Position numbers and translations under genes: made by a program
Shown: piece by piece, positions 51,610 to 61,425 of the stretch
Layout of the letters: each line of letters opens with the position of its first letter
How positions within the stretch are numbered: the stretch's first letter is position 1
Notes under the pieces: model-generated
Told to the model about the DNA's origin: nothing
What the model saw: only the letters and a program-made list of their open reading frames with translations
Databases searched by the model: none
Origin: Shinella zoogloeoides
GTDB lineage: Bacteria > Pseudomonadota > Alphaproteobacteria > Rhizobiales > Rhizobiaceae
Length of the DNA stretch: 64,000 nucleotides
Direction: 5' to 3'
NCBI RefSeq assembly: GCF_022682305.1
Contig: NZ_CP093530.1
Location: 81,387-145,386, forward strand

Positions 51610-54600
51610 ATGAGCAACGATCCTTTCACGCTCGACATGTTCGGCAACACCGCGCTGACGTCCGGCCTGGGCCTCGGCCTCGGCATGACCGGGTTCAGCG
51701 GCCACGATCCCTTCGCCGCCAATGACGACGATCCGGACCCGACGCCGCCCGCCCCTGCCCCGGCTCTACCGATCGCCGCGGCGCGTAAGCCGGCACCGCG
51801 CAAACAGGGCGCGCGCAGCAATTTCTTCCTCGACGACGAGGGCCGCGGTCTCGCCGCCGGCTGGAAGGAACGGGCGAAGGCGAACGTCGGCGCCATCCTC
51901 ATCGCCGGCGAAATTGAAAAACAGGACCGGCCGGCGACACGGGAGGAACAGCAGAAACTCATTCGCTTCACCGGCTTCGGCGCGTCGGAGCTTGCCAACG
52001 GCATGTTCCGCCGTCCGGGCGAGGTGGAGTTCCGCGAGGGTTGGGACGATCTCGGCAGCCTTCTGGAGACGGCCGTCAACGAGGCGGACTATGCCTCGCT
52101 CGCCCGCTGCACCCAATATGCGCATTTCACACCCGAATTCATCGTGCGGGCGATGTGGGCCGGGCTGCAGCGTCTCGGCTGGCGCGGCGGCCGCGTGCTG
52201 GAGCCGGGCATCGGCACGGGGCTGTTCCCCGCGCTGATGCCACCGACCTATCGCGCCACCAGCCATGTCACGGGCATCGAACTCGATCCGGTCACGGCCC
52301 GCATCGTGCGGCTGCTGCAGCCGAAGGCGCGCATCGTCAACGGCGACTTCGCCCGCACCGATCTCGGCGTCGTCTACGATCTCGCGATTGGCAATCCGCC
52401 CTTCTCCGACAGGACGGTTCGCTCCGACCATCATTATCGACCGCTTGCGCTTCGTCTGCACGACTACTTCATCGCCCGCTCTATCGACCTTTTGAAACCC
52501 GGTGGGCTGGCGGCTTTCGTGACGAGCAGCGGTACCATGGACAAAGCGGACGCCACGGCGCGGGTGCATATCGCCAAATCGGCCAACCTGATCGCGGCTA
52601 TCCGCCTGACTGAAGGCAGCTTCCGCCGCGACGCCGGCACGGACACCGTCGTCGATATCCTCTTCTTCCGCAAGCGCAAAGCCGGCGAGCCGGAGGGCGA
52701 TACGTCGTGGCTCGATATCGAGGAAGTCTGCCCCGCCACGGAGGACGAAGGCGCCATCCGCGTCAATCGCTGGTTCGCAGACAATCCCGGCATGGTTCTC
52801 GGTACCCATGCGCTGACCTCCGGTCCGTTCGGCGAGACCTACACCTGCCGGGCGCGGGCGGGCGAGGATCCCGCCGAGGTGCTGGACGCTGCCATCTGCC
52901 GTCTGCCGGAAGACATCTATGACGGCGAGCCGACCGAAATCGATCTCGATCTTGAGGAGGAGCTGACGGAAATTGTCGACCTGCGGCCCGGCAATGCCAA
53001 TGTTCGCGAAGGCAGCTACTTCGTCGACAACAGGCAGGGCCTGATGCAGATCGTCGACGGCCAGCCCGTCGTGATTAAGGTCAGGAAGGGCCGTGTCGGT
53101 GACGGTCTGACGGAAAAGCACGTCCGTATCGTACAGAAGCTGATAGCTGTCCGCGACGCCGTGCGCGAGGTGCTGAAGGCGCAGGAGACCGGCCGGCCGT
53201 GGCGCGACCTGCAGGTGCGGCTGCGCATCGCCTGGTCGAGCTTCGTCAGGGATTTCGGGCCGATCAACCACACGACCGTCAGCATTACCGAGGATGTGGA
53301 CTCCGGCGAGACCCGCGAGACGCATCGCCAGCCGAACCTCCAGCCATTTCGTGACGATCCCGACTGCTGGCTGGTAGCCTCCATCGAGGACTACGACCTC
53401 GACACCGACACGGCCAAACCCGGTCCGATCTTCTCGCAGCGGGTGATCGCGCCCCCTGCCCCGCCGGTGGTGACGAATGCCGGCGACGCGCTTGCCGTCG
53501 TGCTCAACGAGCGCGGCCGCGTCGACCTCGACCACATCGCCGAGCTACTCCATTGCGACCGTGACAAGGTGGTCGACCAGCTCGGTGACACCGTGTTCCA
53601 GAACCCGGCGGACGGCGCGTGGCAGACCGCTGACGCCTATCTCTCCGGCCCGGTCCGCACCAAGCTTGCGGCCGCTGAAGTCGCTGCGGCGCTCGATCCG
53701 ACCTTTGAGCGCAATGTCCGCGCGCTGGTGGCTGTCCAGCCTTCGCCTCTGCGTCCCTCGGATATTACCGCGCGTCTTGGCGCGCCATGGATCCCGGCCG
53801 CCGATGTCGTCGCCTTCGTCAAGCAGACGATGGACGTCGAGATCAAGATCCACCATATGCCGGAACTCGGTTCCTGGACCGTCGAAGCGCGCCAGCTCGG
53901 CTATCGCGCCGCCGGCACGTCGGAATGGGGCACCAGCCGCCGACACGCCGGCGAACTGCTCGCCGATGCGCTCAACAGCCGCGTGCCGCAGATCTTCGAC
54001 ACCTTCAAGGACGCCGGCGGCGAACGGCGGGTACTGAACGTCGTCGATACCGAAGCCGCGCGCGAGAAGCTGCAGAAGATCAAGACGGAATTCGAGCGCT
54101 GGGTCTGGACGGACCCCGAGCGGACCGACCGACTGGCCGGCGTCTATAACGAGCGCTTCAACAACCTTGCGCCGCGCAAGTTCGACGGCTCGCATCTCCA
54201 GCTGCCCGGCGCCTCCGCTGCGTTCACGCTCTATGCTCACCAGAAGCGCGGCATCTGGCGGATCATTGCAGATGGCGCGACCTATCTCGCCCATGCCGTC
54301 GGCGCCGGCAAGACGATGACCATGGCGGCCGCCATCATGGAACAGCGCCGTCTCGGCCTGATCGCCAAGGCGATGCTGGTCGTACCCGGCCATTGCCTCG
54401 CACAGGCGGCGCGCGAATTCCTGGCGCTCTATCCATCCGCCCGCATTCTCGTCGCCGACGAGAGCAACTTCACCAAGGACAAGCGCGCGCGTTTCCTCAG
54501 CCGGGCGGCGACGGCCACCTGGGACGCGATCATCATCACCCACTCCGCCTTCAGGTTCATCGCCGTCCCCTCCGCCTTCGAGCAGAGCATGATCCAGGAC

Positions 54601-56721
54601 GAGTTGCAGCTCTACGAGGAACTGCTGACCCGGGTCGAGGCCGACGACCGCGTGTCGCGCAAGCGGCTAGAGAGATTGAAGGAAGGGCTGGAGGAGCGGC
54701 TGACAGCGCTATCCACCCGCAAGGACGATCTGCTGACCATCTCGGAAATCGGCGTCGACCAGATTGTCGTCGACGAGGCGCAGGAATTCCGCAAGCTCAG
54801 CTTTGCAACCAATATGTCGACGCTGAAGGGCATCGACCCGAACGGCTCGCAGCGCGCCTGGGATCTCTACGTAAAGTCGCGCTATATCGAAACGAAGAAC
54901 CCCGGCCGCGCGCTCGTTCTCGCCTCCGGCACGCCGATCACCAACACGCTCGGCGAGATGTTCTCCGTCCAGCGCCTGCTCGGCTACGACGCTCTCCATG
55001 AACGCGGCCTGCATGAGTTCGACGCCTGGGCGAGCACCTTCGGTGAGACGACCACCGAATTGGAGATCCAGCCTTCGGGCAAATACAAGCCGGTCTCGCG
55101 CTTTGCCAGCTTCGTCAACGTCCCGGAACTGATCTCGATGTTCCGCTCCTTTGCGGACGTCGTGATGCCCGCCGATCTCCGGGAATATGTCCGTGTTCCG
55201 GCCATTTCCACCGGCGGACGGCAGATCGTCACCGCGACACCCACCGCGGCGTTCAAGATGTACCAGCAGATCCTCGACAGCCGCATCAAGGCGATCGAGA
55301 TGCGCGAGGGACCGGCGCAGCCGGGCGACGATATCCTGCTCTCGGTCATCACCGATGGCCGCCATGCGGCGATCGACCTGCGCCTCGTCATGCCGGCCAA
55401 CGACAACGAGCCGGACAACAAGCTCAATCTGCTTGTCAGGAATGCCTTCCGGATCTGGCAGGAAACAGCGGATCAGGTCTTCCTGCGTCCTGATGGGAAG
55501 CCTTACGACCTGCCCGGCGCCGCGCAGATGGTCTTTTCCGACCTTGGTACGATCAACGTGGAAAAGACGCGGGGCTTTTCGGCCTACCGCTGGATTCGCG
55601 ACGAACTGGTCCGGCTCGGCGTGCCCGCCAGCGAAATCGCCTATATACAAGACTATAAAAAGTCCGAGGCGAAGCAACGGCTGTTCGGCGACGTCCGTGC
55701 CGGGCGCGTCCGCTTCCTGATCGGCTCCTCCGAGATGATGGGCACCGGGGTCAACGCCCAGCTCAGGCTCAAGGCGCTTCATCACCTCGACGTGCCGTGG
55801 CTGCCGTCGCAGATCGAGCAGCGCGAGGGCCGCATCGTCCGCCAAGGCAACCAGCACGATATCGTCGACATCTTCGCCTATGCGACGCAAGGCAGTCTCG
55901 ACGCCAGCATGTGGCAGAACAACGAGCGCAAGGCCCGGTTTATCGCCGCCGCACTCTCCGGCGATACGTCGATCCGCCGGCTGGAAGATCTCGGTGAGGG
56001 TGCCGCCAACCAGTTTGCGATGGCCAAGGCGATCGCGTCAGGCGACGAACGGCTGATGAAAAAGGCCGGTCTGGAGGCCGATATCGCCCGCCTCGAGCGC
56101 CTGCGCGCCGCCCATGACGACGACCTGTTCTCGGTCCGCCGGCGGCTGCGGGAAGCCGAACGCGATATCGAGATTGCTACGCGCCGCATCGACGAGATCG
56201 GCAAGGACATCGCGCGGTTGGTGCCGACATCAGGCGAGGCATTCACGATGACCGTTCTCGGGGAGCGGCACGTTGAGCGCAAGGACGCCGGGCGCGCGGT
56301 GATGAAGGAGGTCCTAACGCTCGTCCAGCTTCAGCACGAGGGCGACGCACAGCTCGGGTCGATCGGCGGCTTCGACGTCATCTACGAGGGAGAGCGCTTC
56401 GGCAAGGACGCGTATCACTACCGCACCGTCCTGCAACGCACCGGCGCCGACTACGAGGTCGATCTGCCGGTCACCGTCACGCCGCTCGGAGCAATCTCCC
56501 GTCTCGAACATGCGCTCGACGATTTCGCGGGCGAGCGTTACCGCCAGCGCCAGCATTTGGAAGACGCCAACCGCCGGCTCGCCTCGTATCGCGCGCACGA
56601 AACGGGCACCTTCGCCTTCGCCGACGAACTTGCCGCAAAGCGCCGGGAACTGGAGGAGGTCGAGGAAGCATTGGCCGCCGAAGCCCGCGCCACCGCCGAG
56701 CCGGTCGCGCAGGCGGCATAG
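51610..56721 (+). CDS. Methyltransferase-helicase fusion, DarB/strawberry-notch-like
   Basis: A 1703-residue giant protein. Residues about 170-370 form an N6-adenine-type methyltransferase with SAM motif EPGIGTG (198-204) and catalytic NPPF (262-265). From about 870 to 1460 there is an SF2/SNF2 helicase: Walker A AVGAGKT (896-902), DEAQ box (1055-1058), and motif VI QREGRIVRQGNQ from 1404. A coiled-coil tail follows (ARLERLRAAHDDDLFSVRRR). Phage P1 DarB, a DNA-injected anti-restriction protein, has the same fusion. It may protect transferred plasmid DNA from restriction. AAGGAGATC precedes the ATG. Confidence 0.85.
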   Translation: MSNDPFTLDMFGNTALTSGLGLGLGMTGFSGHDPFAANDDDPDPTPPAPAPALPIAAARKPAPRKQGARSNFFLDDEGRGLAAGWKERAKANVGAILIAGEIEKQDRPATREEQQKLIRFTGFGASELANGMFRRPGEVEFREGWDDLGSLLETAVNEADYASLARCTQYAHFTPEFIVRAMWAGLQRLGWRGGRVLEPGIGTGLFPALMPPTYRATSHVTGIELDPVTARIVRLLQPKARIVNGDFARTDLGVVYDLAIGNPPFSDRTVRSDHHYRPLALRLHDYFIARSIDLLKPGGLAAFVTSSGTMDKADATARVHIAKSANLIAAIRLTEGSFRRDAGTDTVVDILFFRKRKAGEPEGDTSWLDIEEVCPATEDEGAIRVNRWFADNPGMVLGTHALTSGPFGETYTCRARAGEDPAEVLDAAICRLPEDIYDGEPTEIDLDLEEELTEIVDLRPGNANVREGSYFVDNRQGLMQIVDGQPVVIKVRKGRVGDGLTEKHVRIVQKLIAVRDAVREVLKAQETGRPWRDLQVRLRIAWSSFVRDFGPINHTTVSITEDVDSGETRETHRQPNLQPFRDDPDCWLVASIEDYDLDTDTAKPGPIFSQRVIAPPAPPVVTNAGDALAVVLNERGRVDLDHIAELLHCDRDKVVDQLGDTVFQNPADGAWQTADAYLSGPVRTKLAAAEVAAALDPTFERNVRALVAVQPSPLRPSDITARLGAPWIPAADVVAFVKQTMDVEIKIHHMPELGSWTVEARQLGYRAAGTSEWGTSRRHAGELLADALNSRVPQIFDTFKDAGGERRVLNVVDTEAAREKLQKIKTEFERWVWTDPERTDRLAGVYNERFNNLAPRKFDGSHLQLPGASAAFTLYAHQKRGIWRIIADGATYLAHAVGAGKTMTMAAAIMEQRRLGLIAKAMLVVPGHCLAQAAREFLALYPSARILVADESNFTKDKRARFLSRAATATWDAIIITHSAFRFIAVPSAFEQSMIQDELQLYEELLTRVEADDRVSRKRLERLKEGLEERLTALSTRKDDLLTISEIGVDQIVVDEAQEFRKLSFATNMSTLKGIDPNGSQRAWDLYVKSRYIETKNPGRALVLASGTPITNTLGEMFSVQRLLGYDALHERGLHEFDAWASTFGETTTELEIQPSGKYKPVSRFASFVNVPELISMFRSFADVVMPADLREYVRVPAISTGGRQIVTATPTAAFKMYQQILDSRIKAIEMREGPAQPGDDILLSVITDGRHAAIDLRLVMPANDNEPDNKLNLLVRNAFRIWQETADQVFLRPDGKPYDLPGAAQMVFSDLGTINVEKTRGFSAYRWIRDELVRLGVPASEIAYIQDYKKSEAKQRLFGDVRAGRVRFLIGSSEMMGTGVNAQLRLKALHHLDVPWLPSQIEQREGRIVRQGNQHDIVDIFAYATQGSLDASMWQNNERKARFIAAALSGDTSIRRLEDLGEGAANQFAMAKAIASGDERLMKKAGLEADIARLERLRAAHDDDLFSVRRRLREAERDIEIATRRIDEIGKDIARLVPTSGEAFTMTVLGERHVERKDAGRAVMKEVLTLVQLQHEGDAQLGSIGGFDVIYEGERFGKDAYHYRTVLQRTGADYEVDLPVTVTPLGAISRLEHALDDFAGERYRQRQHLEDANRRLASYRAHETGTFAFADELAAKRRELEEVEEALAAEARATAEPVAQAA

Positions 56722-56744
56722 CGCCGGCGACGATCACGACGGGA

Positions 56745-56773
56745 GCAACGCAGCCGCCGCATAGCTGCGTTGC
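56745..56773 (+). terminator. Stem-loop after the DarB-like gene
   Basis: A perfect 10-bp stem (GCAACGCAGC / GCTGCGTTGC) with a 9-base loop starts 24 bases after the stop. The T-tract is absent (ACAATAAATG follows). Probably 3'-end protecting, with the stronger terminator further downstream. Confidence 0.5.
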
Positions 56774-56901
56774 ACAATAAATGTTTTCCAGATGGTCAAG
56801 AAACGGGCATTATGCTTGCAGTTGATGCACATGGCGGTCTTTCTCCTCCCAGTGCCGCCGCGTCAGCTGTTCCCCTCTGGAGGTTTTGACCTTCACACTT
56901 C

Positions 56902-56934
56902 AATGGGCCGCGGTTTCGCAGGCCCATTTTTTTT
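56902..56934 (+). terminator. Rho-independent terminator
   Basis: AATGGGCC ... GGCCCATT (8-bp stem, 11-base loop) followed by eight T residues on the plus strand. It ends transcription coming from the left before the convergent XRE gene. The interval 56774-56901 has no gene I can support. Confidence 0.8.
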
Positions 56935-57023
56935 GCCGATAGCTATCGCCGCTTATCGGTCCAGCTTTTCGCGAATGCGTCGGTAGAGGTTGGCTCCTAC
57001 GCAGTCATCGATCACTACGGCAA

Positions 57024-57458
57024 TTACGGATCGAGAGCGTCGCTAGCGTCTGCGGCGTCCTGATCGTTCGCGAGGGTCTTGACCAAGGCGACGAACCGTC
57101 GTCGGACTTTTCCGTTCGATATCGATAGGAAGGCGCGGTTGAGCTGGAGCCCCTCGCTCGACATCACGAAATCGGTCACGTTGCTCCCCTCAACATTCCC
57201 ATCCTCCCGTGCGATCTGGTCTGTTCCCTCGAAGAAATAGGCGACCGGACAAGTTAAGAAGCGCGCGATATTCTGAAGTCGGCTCGAACCAACGCGATTT
57301 GTGCCTTTTTCATATTTCTGCACCTGTTGGAACGTGACGCCGAGATTCTCGGCAAGGATACTCTGGCTAAAGCCAAGCATCTGTCGGCGCTGGCGTATGC
57401 GCCGGCCAACCTCGATGTCGATCGCGTTCGGCGCCTTGATGTCTGCTGTCTTCTTCAT
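57024..57458 (-). CDS. XRE-family regulator, PraR-like
   Basis: A 144-residue regulator. Residues 10-75 form an XRE HTH with wording typical of the rhizobial PraR/PhrR group (IDIEVGRRIRQRRQMLGFSQ, then VTFQQVQKYEKGTNRVGSSR), followed by LQNIARFLTCPVAYFFEG and an acidic C-terminal region. ATG at 57458 follows AGAGGG. PraR proteins repress quorum-sensing and biofilm genes in Rhizobium. Divergent from the ParB-like gene. A perfect palindrome TGACTAGTCA (57488-57497) upstream is a candidate operator. Confidence 0.87.
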   Translation of the reverse strand: MKKTADIKAPNAIDIEVGRRIRQRRQMLGFSQSILAENLGVTFQQVQKYEKGTNRVGSSRLQNIARFLTCPVAYFFEGTDQIAREDGNVEGSNVTDFVMSSEGLQLNRAFLSISNGKVRRRFVALVKTLANDQDAADASDALDP

Positions 57459-57906
57459 CGAACCCTCTTGATAGCGGGATCGCAAGATGACTAGTCAAAG
57501 AACCAGAACCTATTGAGCGTCCGCTTCGAACTGCGCGGCGCCGGTGCTGAAGACGCGCAAGGTGCTCCCTGCTCCGCCACCATGGTCGTGTCAAGACAGG
57601 TCGTCTGACTTTCCCGGCGAACAAGCGATCTGCCAGGGCAGGACAGAAGAAAGGAAAGGGACAGAAAAGGGAAACCCGATCGCAGATCGGTCCTCCCAGC
57701 GGCGCTTCGCTCAACCGCCGCCTGCGCATCCCGGCAACTCGTCCTTCGCAGGGCCGTCGGCCCCGCTTGTCCATCGCTGCAGGGACGCTCGGCCGCAGTT
57801 GCACCGGTCCGGCCGCCCCGCGGTCCGGGAGGTGTCTTCGGAAAAAAGAAGACACGAGAAGGACCGGCAAGAGGGCCGCGTCCGTACCCCCGGAAAGGAA
57901 CATCCC
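57459..57906. promoter_or_regulatory. Divergent regulatory region and long leader before ParB-like gene
   Basis: Nearly 450 bases between the XRE and ParB-like genes. Elements seen: palindrome TGACTAGTCA (57488-57497), a purine-rich stretch (57648-57673), and a hairpin GTGTCTTC-8 bases-GAAGACAC (57832-57855) 51 bases before the ParB-like start. The frame is open through it, but the translated sequence is low in information, so I treat it as leader. Confidence 0.55.
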
Positions 57907-59673
57907 ATGCAAATCATGAAGGTCGATCCGCGCGATCTGTTGGACAACCCGAACACGGCCCGCCGCACCAAGTCGTCGCCCCAGGCCGACGCTCTGATGA
58001 CCGCGACCATCAAGGCGGTCGGCATCATCCAGCCGCCGATCGTATTTACCGGGCCGGACGGTGGAAACGGTCTCATGATCGAAAACGGCCACCGCCGCAG
58101 GGACGGGGCGATTGCCGCCGGTCTTGCCGAAATCGAGGTTCTGGTCAAGGAAGCGGCCAACGACAACGGCGCCATGAGCAGCATGGTCGAGAACTATGCA
58201 CGCGAAGACCTGAACGCGGTCGACCAGTGGCGTGGCATCGAGCGCCTGGTCGCGGAAGGCTGGAGCGAGGAAGCGATCGCCATGGCGCTGGCATTGCCTG
58301 TCCGCCAGGTCCGCAAGCTGCGGCTGCTCGCCAACGTCCTGCCCGCGATGCTCGAACAGATGACGCTCGGCGATATGCCGAACGAGCAGCAGCTGCGTTT
58401 CATTGCGGCGGCGAGCCTCGAAGAGCAGGGCGAGGTCTGGAAGGCCAACAAGCCGAGAAAGGGCGAGAGGGCACATTGGCCGTACATCGCCAGCGCGCTC
58501 AACAAGCGGCGCATGTTCGCGCGCGATGCCAGCTTCGGTGACGATCTCGCCGCGGCGTACGGCATCGAATGGGCCGAAGACCTGTTTGCGCCGGGCAACG
58601 AAGACAACCGCTACACCACCAATGTCGAGGCCTACCTTGGCGCCCAGCATGAATGGATGACGAGCAATCTGCCGAAGCGGGGCGCGATTGTAGAAGTCAA
58701 CAGCTACGGCGAGCCGGAACTTCCGAAGAAGGCGGAGAAGGTCTACACCAAGCCGCAGAAATCCGACCATACCGCCATGTATCTCGACCGCACCGGCAAG
58801 GTGCAGACCGTGCATTACCGGATGCCCGACGAGAAGAAGAAGGCGAAAGCCAAGGCCGGCAAAGACGGCTCCGGCGCGGTCTCAGGCGCCGACGAGGTGA
58901 TTGTTACCAAACCGCGCCCCGACGTGACGCAGGATGGGTACAAGATCATCGGCGATTTCCGCACAGATGCGCTCCGCGAGGCGCTCGGCCGTGCTCCGAT
59001 CGAGGACGACACGCTGATGGCGCTGCTCATTCTCGCCTTCGCCGGCGCCAATGTGAACGTCCAGTCGCCTTCCTCCGACGGTCTTATCGGGACGAGCCGC
59101 TTCAACCGGCATGCCGCGATGCTGCTCGATGAAAACGGCAAGCTCGACTTCGACGTGGACACCCTGCGCGTCGCCGCCCGTTCCGCGCTGATCGACACCC
59201 TGTCTTGCCGTAGGGGCCACACCAGTAGCGGTGTCGTCGCGCGCATCGCCGGCGATGCCATCGGTGCTGACAGTTTCATCGCGAACATGGCGACGGAAGC
59301 GTTCGTGGAATGCTTGTCGCGCCCGGCGTTGGAATCATCCTGCGCCGCAGTGTCGATCCTTCCGGGCAAGCGTGTCCGCGAAACGCGCACCGCGCTTGTC
59401 GAGCATTACAAGGAGGGGGTGTTCGTCCATCCTGCAGCCCGCTTTGCACCGGAACTGGGCGAGCTTTCCTACCTCCTCAAGGCTCGCGATCTAGCCATGG
59501 GTGAAGGCGAGTCCCGAGATGAGGACGAATCCGAGGGCGACGGAGACGGCGATTCCACCGCTGAAGCCGCCCCCGCGGTGATCGATGCCGGCGCTGCCCA
59601 TGCGGATGGTGACACCCCGGCGGAGGAGACCGTCATCGAGGAAGAAACCGCCTACTCGATCGCCGCCGAATAG
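57907..59673 (+). CDS. ParB-like N-terminal domain plasmid protein
   Basis: A 588-residue protein. Residues 1-110 are a ParB/Srx domain (VDPRDLLDNPNTARRTKSSP, then MIENGHRRRDGAIAAGL, which corresponds to the CTP/nuclease box). A HTH-like segment follows (DQWRGIERLVAEGWSEEAIA). The C-terminal 400 residues are unassigned and end in a very acidic tail (SRDEDESEGDGDGDSTAEAA). It is too long for a classical partition ParB and has no ParA beside it; the family on plasmids often has DNA nuclease or antirestriction roles. AAGGAA precedes ATG 57907. Confidence 0.82.
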   Translation: MQIMKVDPRDLLDNPNTARRTKSSPQADALMTATIKAVGIIQPPIVFTGPDGGNGLMIENGHRRRDGAIAAGLAEIEVLVKEAANDNGAMSSMVENYAREDLNAVDQWRGIERLVAEGWSEEAIAMALALPVRQVRKLRLLANVLPAMLEQMTLGDMPNEQQLRFIAAASLEEQGEVWKANKPRKGERAHWPYIASALNKRRMFARDASFGDDLAAAYGIEWAEDLFAPGNEDNRYTTNVEAYLGAQHEWMTSNLPKRGAIVEVNSYGEPELPKKAEKVYTKPQKSDHTAMYLDRTGKVQTVHYRMPDEKKKAKAKAGKDGSGAVSGADEVIVTKPRPDVTQDGYKIIGDFRTDALREALGRAPIEDDTLMALLILAFAGANVNVQSPSSDGLIGTSRFNRHAAMLLDENGKLDFDVDTLRVAARSALIDTLSCRRGHTSSGVVARIAGDAIGADSFIANMATEAFVECLSRPALESSCAAVSILPGKRVRETRTALVEHYKEGVFVHPAARFAPELGELSYLLKARDLAMGEGESRDEDESEGDGDGDSTAEAAPAVIDAGAAHADGDTPAEETVIEEETAYSIAAE

Positions 59674-59768
59674 GCCGCCGCGCTTCCCTTTCCCGCTCGA
59701 CACCTTCGCTGCCGGCATCACCGGTGGCGGAGGTGTGTCCGGCAACCACGATCCTGCAGGAGAACGCT

Positions 59769-60218
59769 ATGAATGCGGACCTGATCATCCCGCTCGCGCC
59801 CATCGGTTCCGTCGTCGAATGGTCCGATGGAAACCCCCGTCCCCCGGAACACCATGTGGCGACGCTCTATCACTGGAAGCGCAACAACGGCGCCGGCCTT
59901 CTCGTTCGCAAGTTCGGCGAGACGGGCCAGGACTGCCCCGGCGCTGCGCCGTTCTTTATGCTCCGTTGCGAAAACGACCTTCGTACGTTTTCCACCGGCC
60001 TTGCCTATCGTTTCCGAATTGCCTCGCGCCCGAAGATCGGATCGGTGCGGATCTTCGAGCGGAACGATCCCGCCGCACTGATCCTTCATCTCGCCGATGA
60101 CCGGGCTGCTGCCTGCTCCTGGCTCGCTGACAACACTGCGTTTTCCGATGCCTTCACGGTCGAAGTCACCGCCGACGAGCTGGCGGCCGACCATGTAGAG
60201 GGGAGAACAGCAGCATGA
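59769..60218 (+). CDS. Hypothetical plasmid protein
   Basis: A 149-residue soluble protein with a beta-rich look (LAPIGSVVEWSDGNPRPPEH, ATLYHWKRNNGAGLLVRKFG). No recognised domain. It starts after GCAGGAGAACGCT and ends four bases into the next gene, forming the head of a tightly packed unit of four genes (59769-61664) all joined by ATGA overlaps. Confidence 0.68.
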   Translation: MNADLIIPLAPIGSVVEWSDGNPRPPEHHVATLYHWKRNNGAGLLVRKFGETGQDCPGAAPFFMLRCENDLRTFSTGLAYRFRIASRPKIGSVRIFERNDPAALILHLADDRAAACSWLADNTAFSDAFTVEVTADELAADHVEGRTAA

Positions 60219-61105
60219 ACGCGTCCGATCTTCCCGACGATGCTACCTCGACCCTTGAGGATACACGGGTCGAGTTCGGCTCCAGCAGCGAAGGCTTTCC
60301 GGTCGCCCGGTTGGGCGATCTCTTGCTCGCTATGCTGCCACGCGCCGCCGGTGGCGGTTTCCTCGCCAGCGCTTGGCGCCTGGCGCAGCCGCTGTCGACG
60401 TTGCGGCGCGAGCACTTCTATGGACATGATGGCGAACTTGCCGATGAGGTCGCTTTCCGGTCGCGTGTTTTTGAAACCGTGCAGCACCAGCGCGAACTGT
60501 CGAGACTTCAGCGTCTCCAGACCCGGATGGTCTGCAGCACGCCATGGGGGCCATCCCAGCTTGCAACGATCTATGCCGAGGGCATTGTCGCCCACATGAC
60601 CGCCGGCCATGGCGGCTTTCGCCTCTCCGCCGAGCGAAACAAGCGGATCGTCCGGTCCCTTCGGATCAGTTCGGGCTGGTACGAAGAGGATGAAGCCTGG
60701 GCGATTGTCACCTTCAACTTCCCCGACCTGTTCACCACCTACGAGCGCAAGCTCGCGGAGCGCATGATCAAGGACAAATGGCCGGACGAATGGGAGGCGA
60801 TCTTCGGACGTCCGCTTCAGCCGGGAGAATCGAGCGGCAAGGACCGCCACGCCTTCGAGCGCCGTCATGCCGGCGACTGGATCGTCGCGTCGGCGATCAC
60901 CTCCGGCCATCATCCGGGCATGATCGAAGTGGTCGCCGTCCTCGGCGGTCGACGTGGCGCCAATGTCGTGGAGCGGCGGTTTCTGGCGCCGAAGGCAGAA
61001 TACCAAGGACGCGGGCCCTTCGGCTTCGTTATCGATGAAGGGTGTCATGCCACCGATAATGGCCCGTCGTCCTTCGTCGGATGGGAGCGGAGGAAAGCGT
61101 CATGA
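60215..61105 (+). CDS. DUF7007-like plasmid protein
   Basis: A 296-residue protein. The segment TPWGPSQLATIYAEGIVAHM, then TAGHGGFRLSAERNKRIV and WYEEDEAWAIVTFNFPDLF, matches what I recall of the DUF7007 family found on alphaproteobacterial plasmids; the function is unknown. A charged C-terminal half follows. Start overlaps the previous stop (ATGA). Confidence 0.65.
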   Translation: MNASDLPDDATSTLEDTRVEFGSSSEGFPVARLGDLLLAMLPRAAGGGFLASAWRLAQPLSTLRREHFYGHDGELADEVAFRSRVFETVQHQRELSRLQRLQTRMVCSTPWGPSQLATIYAEGIVAHMTAGHGGFRLSAERNKRIVRSLRISSGWYEEDEAWAIVTFNFPDLFTTYERKLAERMIKDKWPDEWEAIFGRPLQPGESSGKDRHAFERRHAGDWIVASAITSGHHPGMIEVVAVLGGRRGANVVERRFLAPKAEYQGRGPFGFVIDEGCHATDNGPSSFVGWERRKAS

Positions 61106-61425
61106 ACTCGCTTTCCGATTGCCGCTCGCTGCTGTCCCGCATGGAAGAGGCACGCCGGCAGACCCAGCACCAGCTCGACCTGATCGACCGGCAGATTATT
61201 CGCAGGATGACAGCGGTCATTCCGCACCTGCATCCGCGCCGGCGCTCCTATCGGCGAGGCCAGCCGCTGGAGGCGGGCGCCTTCCTTGCCCGCTATCGCG
61301 CCAACCTCACCGCGATCACGGCCGAGCGGCAGCAGGAGATCGATGCGCTATCGCGCAAGCTCGCCCGGCAGGACCGGGCAATCGAGGCTCTGCGCGAGCG
61401 ACCTGCCGGGCGGAGACCGTCATGA
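61102..61425 (+). CDS. Small helical plasmid protein
   Basis: A 107-residue, strongly basic coiled-coil-like protein (CRSLLSRMEEARRQTQHQLD, AERQQEIDALSRKLARQDRA). Start and stop both overlap the neighbours by four bases. Might bind DNA or serve as an assembly partner for the zinc-ribbon protein. Function unknown. Confidence 0.65.
   Translation: MNSLSDCRSLLSRMEEARRQTQHQLDLIDRQIIRRMTAVIPHLHPRRRSYRRGQPLEAGAFLARYRANLTAITAERQQEIDALSRKLARQDRAIEALRERPAGRRPS

Noticed and set aside
51766..53535. 589-residue open frame on the minus strand inside the DarB-like gene
   Set aside because: Mirror frame of a GC-rich gene; the plus-strand protein has clear methyltransferase motifs, and the minus translation has no motif or ribosome-binding site.
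54709..55890. 393-residue minus-strand open frame
   Set aside because: Antisense to the helicase domain; same codon-phase effect.
57544..57906. N-terminal extension of the ParB-like protein
   Set aside because: The open frame is low-complexity and lacks a ribosome-binding site; the ParB domain starts at 57907 with a good one.
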